Below are positions 35,622 through 44,084 of a stretch of 61,414 nucleotides of DNA, piece by piece. Under the pieces are notes generated by a model that saw only the letters and a list, made by a program, of their open reading frames with translations, was not told where the DNA came from and did not search any database. How positions within the stretch are numbered: position 1 is the stretch's first letter; each line of letters begins with the position of its first letter. Origin of the DNA: Microbispora corallina. GTDB lineage: Bacteria > Actinomycetota > Actinomycetes > Streptosporangiales > Streptosporangiaceae. Position numbers and translations under genes: made by a program. The stretch spans positions 1 through 61,414 of the forward strand of contig NZ_BOOC01000050.1 in NCBI RefSeq assembly GCF_016863035.1, written 5' to 3'.

Positions 35622-35652
35622 ACACCGCCTCCCTGAGTTTGGGAAGCGGTGT
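35622..35652 (+). terminator. Hairpin after tRNA-Ala, probable terminator
   Basis: ACACCGC (35622-35628) pairs with GCGGTGT (35646-35652), and inner CCC/GGG bases extend the stem. It follows the tRNA by 9 bp. No T-run follows. It belongs to the element and replaces the original tRNA terminator that now lies beyond attR. Confidence 0.6.
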
Positions 35653-35653
35653 C

Positions 35654-35674
35654 CGGGCCATTAACGGGCCATTA
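35654..35674. repeat. Left arm-type direct repeats
   Basis: CGGGCCATTA occurs twice with an 11-bp period (35654-35663 and 35665-35674). The same pair is found inside the right end. The second copy overlaps the stop of the integrase gene. They are candidates for integrase arm-binding or Xis sites. Confidence 0.65.
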
Positions 35675-36831
35675 GCTCTCAGCACTGCTCTCCTTCTTGC
35701 GGTTGGCCGCCTTCCGGTCGGCTTCGACACGGGCGCTTAGTGCGTCGGCGATTCTCTGGTCGGCGTCGCGCGTGGCGTGCTGGTAGATGAGCGCGGCCCG
35801 GTCGCTGTCGTGGCCCATCCGTGCCTTGAGGTCGGCGAGGCTCGCGCCCGACTGCGCGGCGAGCGTGTTCCCGGTGTGTCTCAGGTCGTGGAAGTGCAGG
35901 CCCTTGACGCCCAGCTCCTTGAGCGCTTGCGCCCACTTGGCCTCTCGCCGGAAGTTGCCACCGCGCAGGTAACCGCCTCGCTTGCCGAGAAAGACGAACG
36001 CCTCGTCGGCCTGGCCGACGAACTCGGCCAGGTGGTCGGTCAGCGCCGGGACGATCGCCGAGGGGATGCTGACCGTGCGCTTGCCGGCGCGCGACTTGGG
36101 CGGTGCGAGCACCATGTCTCCGCCGTCCAGTTCGATGAGCTGTTCCCGCACGCGTACTGTCCGCGCCTTGAGGTCGATGTCCGACCGCCGCAGGGCGATC
36201 ACCTCGCCCCATCGAAGGCTGGCGAACGTGGTCAGCAGGATCAGCGCCCGAAAGCGCCGGTCGGCCATCTTGTCGGCCAGCTCGAAGACCTGGGCAACGG
36301 TGAGAATGGGCCGCTCCGGCGTCTGCTCGTTGTCCGCGCCCTTGATCCGGCAGGGGTTCCGGCTGAGCAGCTTGTCCTCTTCGACGGCCGTCATCAGTAC
36401 GGCCCGCAGCAGGCGATACGCCTTGGCCGCGGTGGACACCGAGACACCGTTGTCGATGAGCTTGGCCCGCCACGACCGGATCATCTGCGTCGTCAGCTTG
36501 CCCACGGCGACACCGCCCAGGCCCGGGACGATGTGCCGGTCCAGGAGCCAGGTGTAGAGCTCAACCGTCTTGGGCCGCAGGCCAGGACGCTCCTTGATCC
36601 ACGTCCGGGCGTAGTCGGCGAGCAGGACTTTCCCGCGATCGGGGTCCGTCCACTCCCCTGAGATCATCTGCGCTTCGATCAGGGTCAGCGCGCGATCTGC
36701 TTCGGTCCGCGTGGCGTAGGTGATTGGGCCGGTATGCATCCGCCCATCCGGGCCGGGATAGCGAATCTGAAAGCGGCCGGACTCTCGCTTGCGATATTGC
36801 CGAAACGCCGGTGACCGTCTCTGTTCGCCAT
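35672..36831 (-). pseudogene. Tyrosine-type site-specific integrase, frameshifted near its start
   Basis: The catalytic domain is intact: SLRWGEVIALRRSDID holds the first Arg, HFHDLRHTGNTLAAQSG holds His-x-x-Arg, and the nucleophile is in ALIYQHATRDAD (Tyr). The expected start is the ATG at 36831, which overlaps the xis stop (TGATG) and reads MANRDGHRRFGNI, the usual opening of this family. The next expected residues, RKRESGRFQIRYPGPDGR, are in another frame. One C appears to be missing at 36793. The only start in the long frame, the ATG at 36739, gives 355 residues and drops about 31. So the gene is broken or produces a shortened enzyme. Confidence 0.85.
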
Positions 36832-37076
36832 CAGGCCGCTCGTCCCTTCGGGGCCTTCATCGGCTCGACGAGCCCGGCTGCGATGAACGCTTCGAGAGCG
36901 GCCTCGGGAATGCGAACGCTACGGCCGACGCGGACGAAGAAGATACGCCGTTCGGCGATCAGCCGACGAGGAAACCGAACCGAGGTGTTCAGCCGTTCGG
37001 CCGCCTCTTCGACGCGGAGAAGACGGCCTTGAGCCTCGGGCGGGAGCGGCGTAGTGGGCGAGGTTGTATTCGTCAT
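36831..37076 (-). CDS. Excisionase / MerR-type HTH protein
   Basis: The product has 81 residues. The HTH core LLRVEEAAERLNTSVRFPRRLIAERRIFFVRVGRSVRIPEAALEAFI is the excisionase family fold that bends DNA at attachment sites and steers the integrase toward excision; the display here is split into its parts LLRVEEAAERLNTSV and RIPEAALEAF. Its ATG overlaps the rep stop (ATGA) and its stop overlaps the intended integrase start, so rep, xis and int form one translationally coupled unit. No defect is visible. Confidence 0.9.
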   Translation of the reverse strand: MTNTTSPTTPLPPEAQGRLLRVEEAAERLNTSVRFPRRLIAERRIFFVRVGRSVRIPEAALEAFIAAGLVEPMKAPKGRAA

Positions 37077-38740
37077 GCGGCCCTCCCTTCAGTTGCCGAA
37101 AAATCTCTGCCGTCTGCCTGGGCTTCGAGTCGGTTCATGTGGTTGCGCCAGCGCTGGCGTTCGTGGACCGAGCGCAGGAGCCGTACGCCAATCGGGGCCA
37201 GGTCTGGGTCACCGGGCTTGACCGGCCGCCAGATGTAGCGGTGGGGATCGACCGGCTCGTCAGGGACACCGAGCGCTTCCAGAACCCACGTGCGCCGGTC
37301 CTGCTTGTGCTCGCTCAGGGTCTTGTTCGACCACTTCCTTGAGACGAGGACGCGGCGGCCCGCGTAGCCGAGGTGGTCGGGCTTGTGCGCCTTACCCTTG
37401 CACCGGCCCGGAGCCATCCCCGGCTTGGCACCCTTGGGCTGCACCCCGTACTGCAGCCAGTTCGGGCAGGCCGGCGAGCACGGCTCAAACCGCAACGCCT
37501 CCAGCAGCCGTTCGGCATGAGCCTTCCGACGAGGGTCATCAGCGCCGAGCGCGTTACCGAGGGACTTGGTCAGGTACTTCGACAGGTATTGAATGAGCTG
37601 GTCGGCATCCGGCGTCCCGGCGAGCACGCTCTGAATGTCGAGCTGATCGCCGAAGCGGAGCACGTGCAGCGGTTCCGCCCCGTCGTCCTGGTCGAGCCGG
37701 TCGAGGGCCTGTTCCCAAGTCGGCAGCACTTCCCCCGTGGTCGGGTCGAGGTAGCCGGCCCCGTCCTCCCAGACCGGCAGGTGCTCCCCTTCGAACCGGA
37801 CGTCATCAGTCGAGGGCCACCACACCTGGTGATACGTGGCGGCGATGACTGCCGCAGCTCCGCACGCGGAAGGGTCCCGCGGATCGCCATGTGCAGATGA
37901 GGTGCGAGCCGCTTCTGAGGCTCGACCGTGGCGAAGTACTGCACGTCATATCCCGCCACCCGGCGAAGGTTCTGCACGAAGCGGTCCACCAGTTTTGAGA
38001 AGTGCAGGGCGTCGCGGGCCGCCCGCGCGTAGTCGTAGCGGTCGGGGTCGAGGGGCGCACCCTCTAGTAGCCGCCCATAGGACGGCAGCGTCAGGGTTAC
38101 GAACATCGACGGCCGGTAGGTCTTGCCGTCCGAGCCGGTGAAGGTACGCCCAAGGGTGGTCTTGGTCATCTGCCGCTTGGGCAGATCCGGGGCCGTCCTG
38201 CCGCCGCTTGGTCGAGCGCGTGCGCTTGTCGGAGGTGCGGCCGAGGGCGTTGCCGCGCATGCCCGCGGCGTTGATCTCCTCGTCCAGGTCCTCGATCGCG
38301 GCGTCGAGGTCGGTGGTGTCGCCGCTGGCCTTTTCGACTTCATCCCGCCAGGCTTGGGCGTCGGCCCGCAGCTCCACGAGGTGACGCTGATACTCATCCG
38401 GGTTGTCCGGGAGGTTCACGGGCTCGTGGTCGAGGTGCCAGCCCTCCCGGCACTGCGCCCGCCGAAGCTGCCGGTTGCGCTTGGCACACGGCGGACACTT
38501 GCTCTCCAACGTGGCCCCGCACGGCACGTCGATCACCTCAGCCTGTCCGGTGAGGATGTCCTGCCGCCGCAGCGGAACCGGGCGGATGCAGACGCCGTAC
38601 TGCTTGGCGATCTCTTCCACGACCTCACGGGCCAGCGGTTGGGCCATCCGGACGGCCCGAGGTGTGGAGCGGTCGTTGAGCCGAGCGGGGGAGATCTGTT
38701 GGTCTCCCCCAGCCTGATGGGCGTCGGTGAGGTCGATCAA
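37073..38740 (-). pseudogene. pSAM2-type replication initiator (RepSA-like), two frameshifts
   Basis: The sequence can be followed through three frames. The N-terminal part has CPPCAKRNRQLRRAQCREGW, a zinc-binding motif. The middle part has YRPSMFVTLTLPSYG, then PHLHMAIRGTLPRAELRQ, the Rep catalytic-type HxH region. The C-terminal part continues VIAATYHQVWWPSTD and QLIQYLSKYLTKSLG. A one-base insertion in a run of four G (plus strand 38189-38192) separates parts one and two, and a one-base deletion at about 37849 separates two and three. The start is the TTG at 38740 with a strong GAGGAGG. No full protein can be made without frame changes. Confidence 0.85.
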
Positions 38741-38892
38741 CTGTCCTCCTCTGCGGTCTCGGGGATGGTGAGGGCGGTCTGGCCGCATTCGTGGCACTCG
38801 ACCAGGCCGCGGATGGGGTCGAGCCACAGGACGTTGAGCGCTCCGCAGATGGAGCAGCGCAGCCCGTCGAGGAAGTGCGCCAGGCCGTTCAT
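38737..38892 (-). CDS. 51-residue zinc-ribbon-like protein
   Basis: The frame gives MNGLAHFLDGLRCSICG, then VECHECGQTALTIPETAEEDS. Two CxxC pairs (RCSICG and ECHECG) suggest one zinc ion. The ATG overlaps the ftsK stop (ATGA) and the TGA overlaps the TTG of rep, so it is coupled to both and is a real gene despite its size. Similar small genes stand between traB-like and rep genes of AICEs; the function is unknown. Confidence 0.75.
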   Translation of the reverse strand: MNGLAHFLDGLRCSICGALNVLWLDPIRGLVECHECGQTALTIPETAEEDS

Positions 38893-39850
38893 GCGGCCTC
38901 GCTTCGACCGCCGTACTCGGTGACCATCGCGCGTATGTCGGCGTCGGAGACGTACGCGGCCCGGACCCGCACCGGATCGGGGGAGGTTTCCAGCCGGACG
39001 TAGCCGACGCCCGCGCCCAGCTCCGGGACCGGTGAGATGTGGTCAGCGAGCGCTCCCCGGTCCCGTGCGCCATCGCCGAGGACCATGTCCACCTGTTCCG
39101 ACTCGTCCAGACGGAGGGCGATCTTGTCGGGGAACAGATTGCGGATGTTCATGACCTCCTTTCGAGGGTCCTGAAGCGCGGCCATCACGCCGACACCGAC
39201 CGCCCGGCCCTGGGTGGTGAGCGTGGCCAGGGCCGCCGTGATGCGTTGACGAAGGCCCTTGTCCGACTGGTAGGCGGTGAGGAAGGCGACCTCGTCGACG
39301 AGTACCAGGACGACGGGTCATCGACGGTCGGCGCGTGCGAGCGTTGGAGGCCGGCGAACCGGTCGGCCCGCTCCTGCATCACGCTCACGGCCTCATCGAG
39401 GAGGTCGGCGCACTCCTTCGAGTCTGCGGCATACCTCGCGCCGAAAAGTGCCCGCCCGAAGGACAGTTCCATCCGCTTGGGATCGAGTGCCCACACCTGG
39501 ACCAGGCCCGCCCGCACCGCGGGGAGCAGGCCGCGGATTGTCGACCACAGCCACGAGCCCTTACCGGCCCCGGTCGCGCCCGCGATGAGGACGTGCGTGC
39601 CGTGGACCTTGAGTAGGTAGGGCGTGCCGTCCTCGCACCGGCCGACCTCCACCGGCCCGACCGTTGCCACCTCCGGAACCGGGACGGCGGGCAGGGGCTC
39701 GGCGAGGGGATCACGCCGGGGGAAGGTCAGCACGAGCCGCCCGGCCTTGGCGACGGTGACCCGGCAGGAGGGGGAGCCGAAGCCGTGGGCGAGGTGGTCG
39801 GTGCGGTCGGCCCAGTCCTTGACGGCCTGCCCGGACAGCATGCGTGCCAT
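38889..39850 (-). pseudogene. FtsK/SpoIIIE-type DNA translocase (TraB-like), frameshifted
   Basis: This is the conjugative translocase of AICEs, which moves double-stranded DNA between hyphae. The Walker A motif is AGATGAGKGS, and VWALDPKRMELSFGRALFG is the following family block. At 39311-39314 the frame breaks after HAPTVDDP: the Walker B region VLVLVDEVAFLTAY continues in another frame, and a T appears to be missing. The second part (VMAALQDPRKEVMNIRNLFP, LDESEQVDMVLGDGA) is complete to the stop. No N-terminal transmembrane helices are encoded, so the protein may also be N-terminally short relative to TraB. Confidence 0.85.
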
Positions 39851-39874
39851 CGTTCACCACCTCCTTGTCCAGCC

Positions 39875-39964
39875 CCCTAGACAGTGACGGCCTATCCGCA
39901 ACGAGGACTGTCTAGGGAGGGTATGCAACCAACGATAGCCTGTGTTTACCCTGACTGTCTAGGG
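39875..39964. promoter_or_regulatory. Three copies of an ACTGTCTAGGG operator-like motif
   Basis: The motif occurs as CCCTAGACAGT at 39875-39885 and as ACTGTCTAGGG at 39907-39917 and 39954-39964. It covers the region before the ftsK/Tra operon. Its core GTCTAGGG recurs as a full palindrome at 47354. A KorSA-like repressor of transfer is the expected kind of regulator; which protein binds is not known. Confidence 0.6.
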
Positions 39965-39979
39965 GGGTAAACACAGGCT
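39937..39979. repeat. Perfect 15-bp inverted repeat with the operator motif in its loop
   Basis: AGCCTGTGTTTACCC (39937-39951) and GGGTAAACACAGGCT (39965-39979) pair without mismatch around a 13-base loop containing ACTGTCTAGGG. It lies 33 bp beyond the stop of the Cap4 gene. It could end Cap4 transcription, though no T-run follows, or form an operator or origin structure. Confidence 0.75.
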
Positions 39980-40011
39980 GGATATTAGGGTCGATTCAGA
40001 AGAGATGAAGA

Positions 40012-41481
40012 TCAGGCGTCGATGGTGAACGCCTCTTCGTATACCCACTCAGTTGCCACGTCCTCGTATACCACTGTGGGACGCAGTCTGTTCCATCGAT
40101 GGCCGAGTAAGAGTGCCAAGCCCATGGGGCCAGCCTGAAAGAGGTGAATGCGAGCCGCGCCACCGCTGGCGCGGCGGAGGGTGTCTCGGATTCCGACAGC
40201 CAGCGCGTTGGCCATTGCGGCGTTCGGGACAGCGTTGTCCTTGGCACCAGTTGGCGGCCGAAATACCAAGAGGCGTGATACGGGTACGCCCTGCTGGCGC
40301 AGAAACCGGAGAACATCCTCCGTGGGATCCGTAGCCACAGCGATGGCGACCGCCAAGTCTGAACCCTGTCCGATCTCGTAGTCCTCCTGCACCGGTACGA
40401 GGCCGGTGTCGTACGGCGCGGCGGAGGACCATAGCTGTCCACGTTGAAGGACGGCGATGTCCGCGCCGGTAACCATGCGGAAGGCGGTGCCGGTCAAAAA
40501 GGCGGGCGCCAGACGGAGGCTGCCGGTCACCGCCACGGCGGTTGCTCCCGGGGGCAGCCGGCTCGGTGCGGCTTCGATCTCCTCTTGGAGTTGGAACCAG
40601 GTTGCCGGAGCTAGGGGACGGCGCTTGGAGTAGGCGGATGCGCCGTCGAAGCGATCGACCCAGTCGATGGCGTAGTCCGCCTCCGTGGCTGCGGGGTCGG
40701 GCTTGAGAGTGGCGATGGACACCACGCTGCGAACAGGGCCCGCTGTGAGCTGTAGGGATTCGATGGCTTCCTTGATTGCGGTGAGAGTCAACTTCCGCTG
40801 ACCATCACGAACCTCACGAGCCACCCAATCAGCCCCGACATGGATCGCTGGGTCCTCCGTGCGGAGACCCGCGGCCAACATCAGGAGTTGCAAGTGGTCA
40901 TGTAGATGACTCACATCACGGGCGAGGTCGAACCGCAGCACCCCGAGCAGGTCGCAAAGCTCTGCTTCGCTCAGTTCGGCGTTGACCGCCCACTGCTGGC
41001 GCGCGCGGCCCTTTTCCGATCGCGAGCCCCCTTGACCAGCTTTGGGCATGAGCAGCTGGGTGCGGGAGTCGCGGACAGATATCAGTGGGTCCCTGGGATC
41101 GGGGAATCGGTTGGTGATTATCGCCAGGTCGACTGGGGTGCCGTCGGCGGACAACGATCGCCAAGTCTTGGCGATCTTGTTCAGAATCGACGGCCCGCCA
41201 GAGTCGCTGGACTTGAGCAGATACTCCGTATTAGCGGGGCTGCTGCTGTCGACGGTGTATTTGACCTGGGCGTAGGTGTGCGGTGGGGTAACGCGATACA
41301 GGACGACATCGTCCAGGTTGCCGGTGCCATCGACCTCAACGCCGACAGCAACCACCGGATTGGGTGTATGGGCGGAGGCGTCCCGGACCGCCGTCACGCA
41401 CCCTAGCCAGGCCAGCTGCCACTGGTACATGTCGCCGGCGATCCGGACGCCTGTCGCGCTGGGCGTGGGCAGCGCGGTCAT
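40012..41481 (-). CDS. cap4: CBASS effector Cap4-like: DUF4297-type nuclease with SAVED domain
   Basis: The product has 489 residues. The N-terminal region contains VGVEVDGTGNLDDVVLY, then TYAQVKYTVD, which fits a PD-(D/E)xK nuclease with E/D, D and QxK. This is the DUF4297 fold of Cap4. The C-terminal ~120 residues match SAVED: SRLLVFRPPTGAKDN, IHLFQAGPMGLALLLGHRWN and the closing VVYEDVATEWVYEEAF. In CBASS, SAVED binds the cyclic oligonucleotide and activates DNA degradation, killing the infected cell. Its ATG overlaps the Cap6 stop (TGATG). It is the last gene of the four-gene CBASS operon. Confidence 0.88.
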   Translation of the reverse strand: MTALPTPSATGVRIAGDMYQWQLAWLGCVTAVRDASAHTPNPVVAVGVEVDGTGNLDDVVLYRVTPPHTYAQVKYTVDSSSPANTEYLLKSSDSGGPSILNKIAKTWRSLSADGTPVDLAIITNRFPDPRDPLISVRDSRTQLLMPKAGQGGSRSEKGRARQQWAVNAELSEAELCDLLGVLRFDLARDVSHLHDHLQLLMLAAGLRTEDPAIHVGADWVAREVRDGQRKLTLTAIKEAIESLQLTAGPVRSVVSIATLKPDPAATEADYAIDWVDRFDGASAYSKRRPLAPATWFQLQEEIEAAPSRLPPGATAVAVTGSLRLAPAFLTGTAFRMVTGADIAVLQRGQLWSSAAPYDTGLVPVQEDYEIGQGSDLAVAIAVATDPTEDVLRFLRQQGVPVSRLLVFRPPTGAKDNAVPNAAMANALAVGIRDTLRRASGGAARIHLFQAGPMGLALLLGHRWNRLRPTVVYEDVATEWVYEEAFTIDA

Positions 41482-42404
41482 CAGGCCCCTTCGGTGAAGA
41501 CCGGGCTCGGAGCGAGCTCGTTGGCGAGAGTGAGAAGGTGCTCGTCGCGAACGGGCCCGTCAGGGAAGGCCTGAAGAACAGCTGCCGGGATTAGTCGCTG
41601 CGTGAGGTCCGAGAACGTATACCCAGGCCGATCTACTGTCGGACCAGTCAGCTCGACCAGCTTGTCGAGAGTGTCCGCGCGTACGGATATGCCGTGCAAG
41701 GCTTGGGCGAGCACGGCGCGGCGCTGTTCGCTGTCGGGACGAGCGAAGGTGAAGGTCGCCGCAGCACGACGCATGACAGCGGGGTCGAGCGCGCCGACAC
41801 GGTTCGTGCACAGGACGACTAGAACAGGCAGGCGAGCACCTGCCAGGCTGTCTACCCCTGCGAGGAACGCGTCCACGCCGGCGCGGTCTTCATGGTGCAT
41901 CTGCTGGGCCTCGCGGGACTGGACGAGCGCATCCGCTTCGTCGACGACCAGGATGAGCACGGAGCTGACACCACGGGCGTTACGTGCCCGGCGACCCTCG
42001 CTGTACAGGAACGAGAAGGCATCACTGATCAAGGCGGTCATCTCGCCAACGAGGCCACTGCCGCGAGTGGCTAGTTTCAGTCGATACAAGTAGACCGGAA
42101 GGTCAAGCTGCTCGGATAGGTCGCACCCGAAGGACTCAGCGAGTGCAGACTTTCCTGAGCCGACATCTCCGGCGAAGACGAACAACGGTGCCCGATCAGC
42201 AAACAGCTGGAGCGCTGCAGGGTCCGCCTCAGGATGATGGCGGCGCGCCCACGTATGGAGACGCTCGGGGTCGGACAAGAGGATGGCCTCCTTGCGCAGT
42301 TGGCGCTTAACGGCGTCCAGGCCCACGAGGCGGTCATACCTAGCCTTCCGCGTGGTCTCGGGGAGCTCGATCACAGGATGGAAGAAATCTTCCTGACTAC
42401 TCAC
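41481..42404 (-). CDS. cap6: CBASS Cap6: TRIP13/Pch2-like AAA+ ATPase
   Basis: The product has 307 residues. Walker A is AGDVGSGKSALAES (about residues 79-86), Walker B is LILVVDEADALVQ (about 151-158), the sensor-1 Asn is in VLCTNRVGALD, and DPAVMRRAA holds the arginine finger. The compact AAA+ core and N-terminal RYDRLVGLDAVKRQL match bacterial TRIP13. Cap6 unfolds the HORMA protein to reset or restrain the CD-NTase. The GTG start has GAGGA six bases upstream. It follows the HORMA gene by 30 bp. Confidence 0.92.
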   Translation of the reverse strand: MSSQEDFFHPVIELPETTRKARYDRLVGLDAVKRQLRKEAILLSDPERLHTWARRHHPEADPAALQLFADRAPLFVFAGDVGSGKSALAESFGCDLSEQLDLPVYLYRLKLATRGSGLVGEMTALISDAFSFLYSEGRRARNARGVSSVLILVVDEADALVQSREAQQMHHEDRAGVDAFLAGVDSLAGARLPVLVVLCTNRVGALDPAVMRRAAATFTFARPDSEQRRAVLAQALHGISVRADTLDKLVELTGPTVDRPGYTFSDLTQRLIPAAVLQAFPDGPVRDEHLLTLANELAPSPVFTEGA

Positions 42405-42434
42405 AATGAGTCCTCAATGTTGGAGGCGGTTAGG

Positions 42435-42944
42435 TCAGAAGGCCTGATAGACGTCGCGGTCAACGCCTGCGCCGTTGCGGGCGTAACCGTGGCCGGTCTG
42501 GCTGACGCCAGCGTTCGCTGTTGGGGCAGCGGCACCTGTTCGAGTGACCGGCAAGGACTCCTTGAATCGGGCCTGCTCGGCGGTTATGAGCCGATGGAAG
42601 GAAGGACTGTAGGTGAGATAGCTGTAGAAGCTGAGTCCGACGACGTCGATGCTGGCCGGCAGACGCCCTGGTCGGCTGTCGACCAGTTGGCCGCCGGTCG
42701 TTGCGCGGTAACGCAGGCGGAGCTTCCAGGCATTGGACCCGACGTCGCGGAAACCGAAGTCCACGGTGTCGAGGTAACCGTCCTTCAGGAGAAGGGCTAT
42801 CTCCTCGGTGTACTTGTCGATGCTCGCGAGCGTCGGGTTACCGTAAAGACTGTTCAACTGGCGGAGGTCTGCGCCGACCTTTGCTCCAACGTAACGCGCG
42901 TCGGTAAGAGTGAAGGTCGCAGAACGGGCGTAGGAGGTAGCCAC
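42435..42944 (-). CDS. cap7: CBASS Cap7: bacterial HORMA domain protein
   Basis: The product has 169 residues. The opening SATFTLTDARYVGAKVGADLRQLNSLYG and the middle EIALLLKDGYLDTVDFGFRD match the bacterial HORMA family 1 found next to CD-NTase genes. HORMA proteins bind closure peptides and then switch on the cyclase. The C-terminal tail (TGHGYARNGAGVDRDVYQAF) is Gly/Arg-rich and may be flexible. It starts with GTG three bases after the CD-NTase stop. The gene order CD-NTase, HORMA, TRIP13, effector is the standard type III CBASS order. Confidence 0.87.
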   Translation of the reverse strand: MATSYARSATFTLTDARYVGAKVGADLRQLNSLYGNPTLASIDKYTEEIALLLKDGYLDTVDFGFRDVGSNAWKLRLRYRATTGGQLVDSRPGRLPASIDVVGLSFYSYLTYSPSFHRLITAEQARFKESLPVTRTGAAAPTANAGVSQTGHGYARNGAGVDRDVYQAF

Positions 42945-42947
42945 GGG

Positions 42948-43946
42948 TCAGGCCCCCTCGAACGAGGGACCGAACAGAGTGCGCCATGCGTCGTTGGCGG
43001 CCCCCTTCGTTGGTGCCGTTGCCGCCCAAGAGACCTCGTCCAGCGCGGCCGCTGCCCGGTCCACCAGGCGTCGGCGGTCATGTTCCATGTAGCTGGAGGC
43101 GACGTTGTTATCGGGATTGACCGGGTCCCACACCTGAATGGCGTCGAGAGAACTCCCCACTTCAGTGGGTCTGTAGAAATCGTCAAAGACGATCGGAGAC
43201 TTGAGCCCGGTCCGGACGATGTAGGCCAGCACCTGCTCAATTGCGCGCGGATAGTCGTTGACCTGCAACGGCTCGCCGTTCCAACCGCTCGCCCACAGGT
43301 GAGCGACGATGAGTTCGAGCAAGAAGCTCTTGCAGCGCAGATGGGAGTCGAGGCGCTTGCACTCACGGATCCAGGCCTTGAGGAGCCGAATGAGTTCCAG
43401 GTAGCCAGGGCCGGCCTTCCTTCGGCGCTCCCGGATAAACTCCAGATGCTGCGTTACGGACGTCAGTACCCGCTCGCCCTGTCGCGTGATCAGCCACCCC
43501 TGGTCGTCGGGCCCGCCCAAGTAGAGCACCGGCGCGACATCGATCTTGAGCCCAGATCCGCGAAGGGTGATTCCGACCGCGTGCTTGGAGATCACGAAGT
43601 CATCGGCGACCTTGGTCTTCCCGTATACCTCGACGCAGCGGTCTCGCAACCACTCCAGGAGGTCGGCCTCGGGCACGTTGGGATCGGAAGACCTCACATA
43701 GGCGGCCATGTCAGCGTCGGAGCCTTCCCCCCTGCGCCGCTTGATCGCGGTGTGCTTCGCGGTACTCCCAGATGCCCGAAGCTTGACCAGGTCGTAGTCC
43801 GGGTGGACCTGTATGTAAGACTCCAGCCGCTCCCTCAGGTGGTTGACCTGCCGCCGACGCTCCTGGGCTTCCCCTTGAGGGACATTCACCTTGTCCTCGG
43901 CGTGCTGCGCCAGCACCTTGTGATTGACATGACCATCCCCCGCCAT
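42948..43946 (-). CDS. CBASS CD-NTase (cGAS/DncV-like nucleotidyltransferase)
   Basis: From the ATG at 43946 the product has 332 residues. LRASGSTAKHTAI is the GS motif, GSDADMAAYV carries the two metal Asp residues (about 77 and 79), and LKIDVAPV gives the third (about 136). The C-terminus DAWRTLFGPSFEGA is typical of the family, so it should make cyclic di- or trinucleotides. The clade cannot be fixed by eye. GGGGAG precedes the chosen ATG; the frame runs upstream into a palindrome that is more likely an operator. It is the first gene of the CBASS operon. Confidence 0.92.
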   Translation of the reverse strand: MAGDGHVNHKVLAQHAEDKVNVPQGEAQERRRQVNHLRERLESYIQVHPDYDLVKLRASGSTAKHTAIKRRRGEGSDADMAAYVRSSDPNVPEADLLEWLRDRCVEVYGKTKVADDFVISKHAVGITLRGSGLKIDVAPVLYLGGPDDQGWLITRQGERVLTSVTQHLEFIRERRRKAGPGYLELIRLLKAWIRECKRLDSHLRCKSFLLELIVAHLWASGWNGEPLQVNDYPRAIEQVLAYIVRTGLKSPIVFDDFYRPTEVGSSLDAIQVWDPVNPDNNVASSYMEHDRRRLVDRAAAALDEVSWAATAPTKGAANDAWRTLFGPSFEGA

Positions 43947-43996
43947 AGCGCTCCCCCGATCTTCCTTGCGGATCCACCCGCATGGTTGTCCAGAAT

Positions 43997-44023
43997 TTGC
44001 ATGCACCTAGTAGGTGCATGCAA
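43997..44023. promoter_or_regulatory. Perfect 27-bp palindrome in front of CBASS
   Basis: The arms TTGCATGCACCTA (43997-44009) and TAGGTGCATGCAA (44011-44023) match completely around one central G. It lies between the divergent CD-NTase and HigB-like genes, 51 bp upstream of the CD-NTase ATG. Such a long perfect palindrome is almost certainly an operator. The neighbouring HTH-ImmA/IrrE protein is a candidate binder. Confidence 0.75.
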
Positions 44024-44084
44024 TGCCTTGATCTAGGTGGGAGAGTAGCATGGAACAGATCGGTAAACACAACTCGATCTGGCG

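Noticed and set aside
36739..36831. Programmed frameshift in the integrase
   Set aside because: There is no slippery run at the junction, and rep and ftsK show similar one-base breaks, so decay or sequence error is simpler.
42234..44036. 600-codon plus-strand frame across CBASS
   Set aside because: It is antisense to three clearly recognisable CBASS genes and has no motif.
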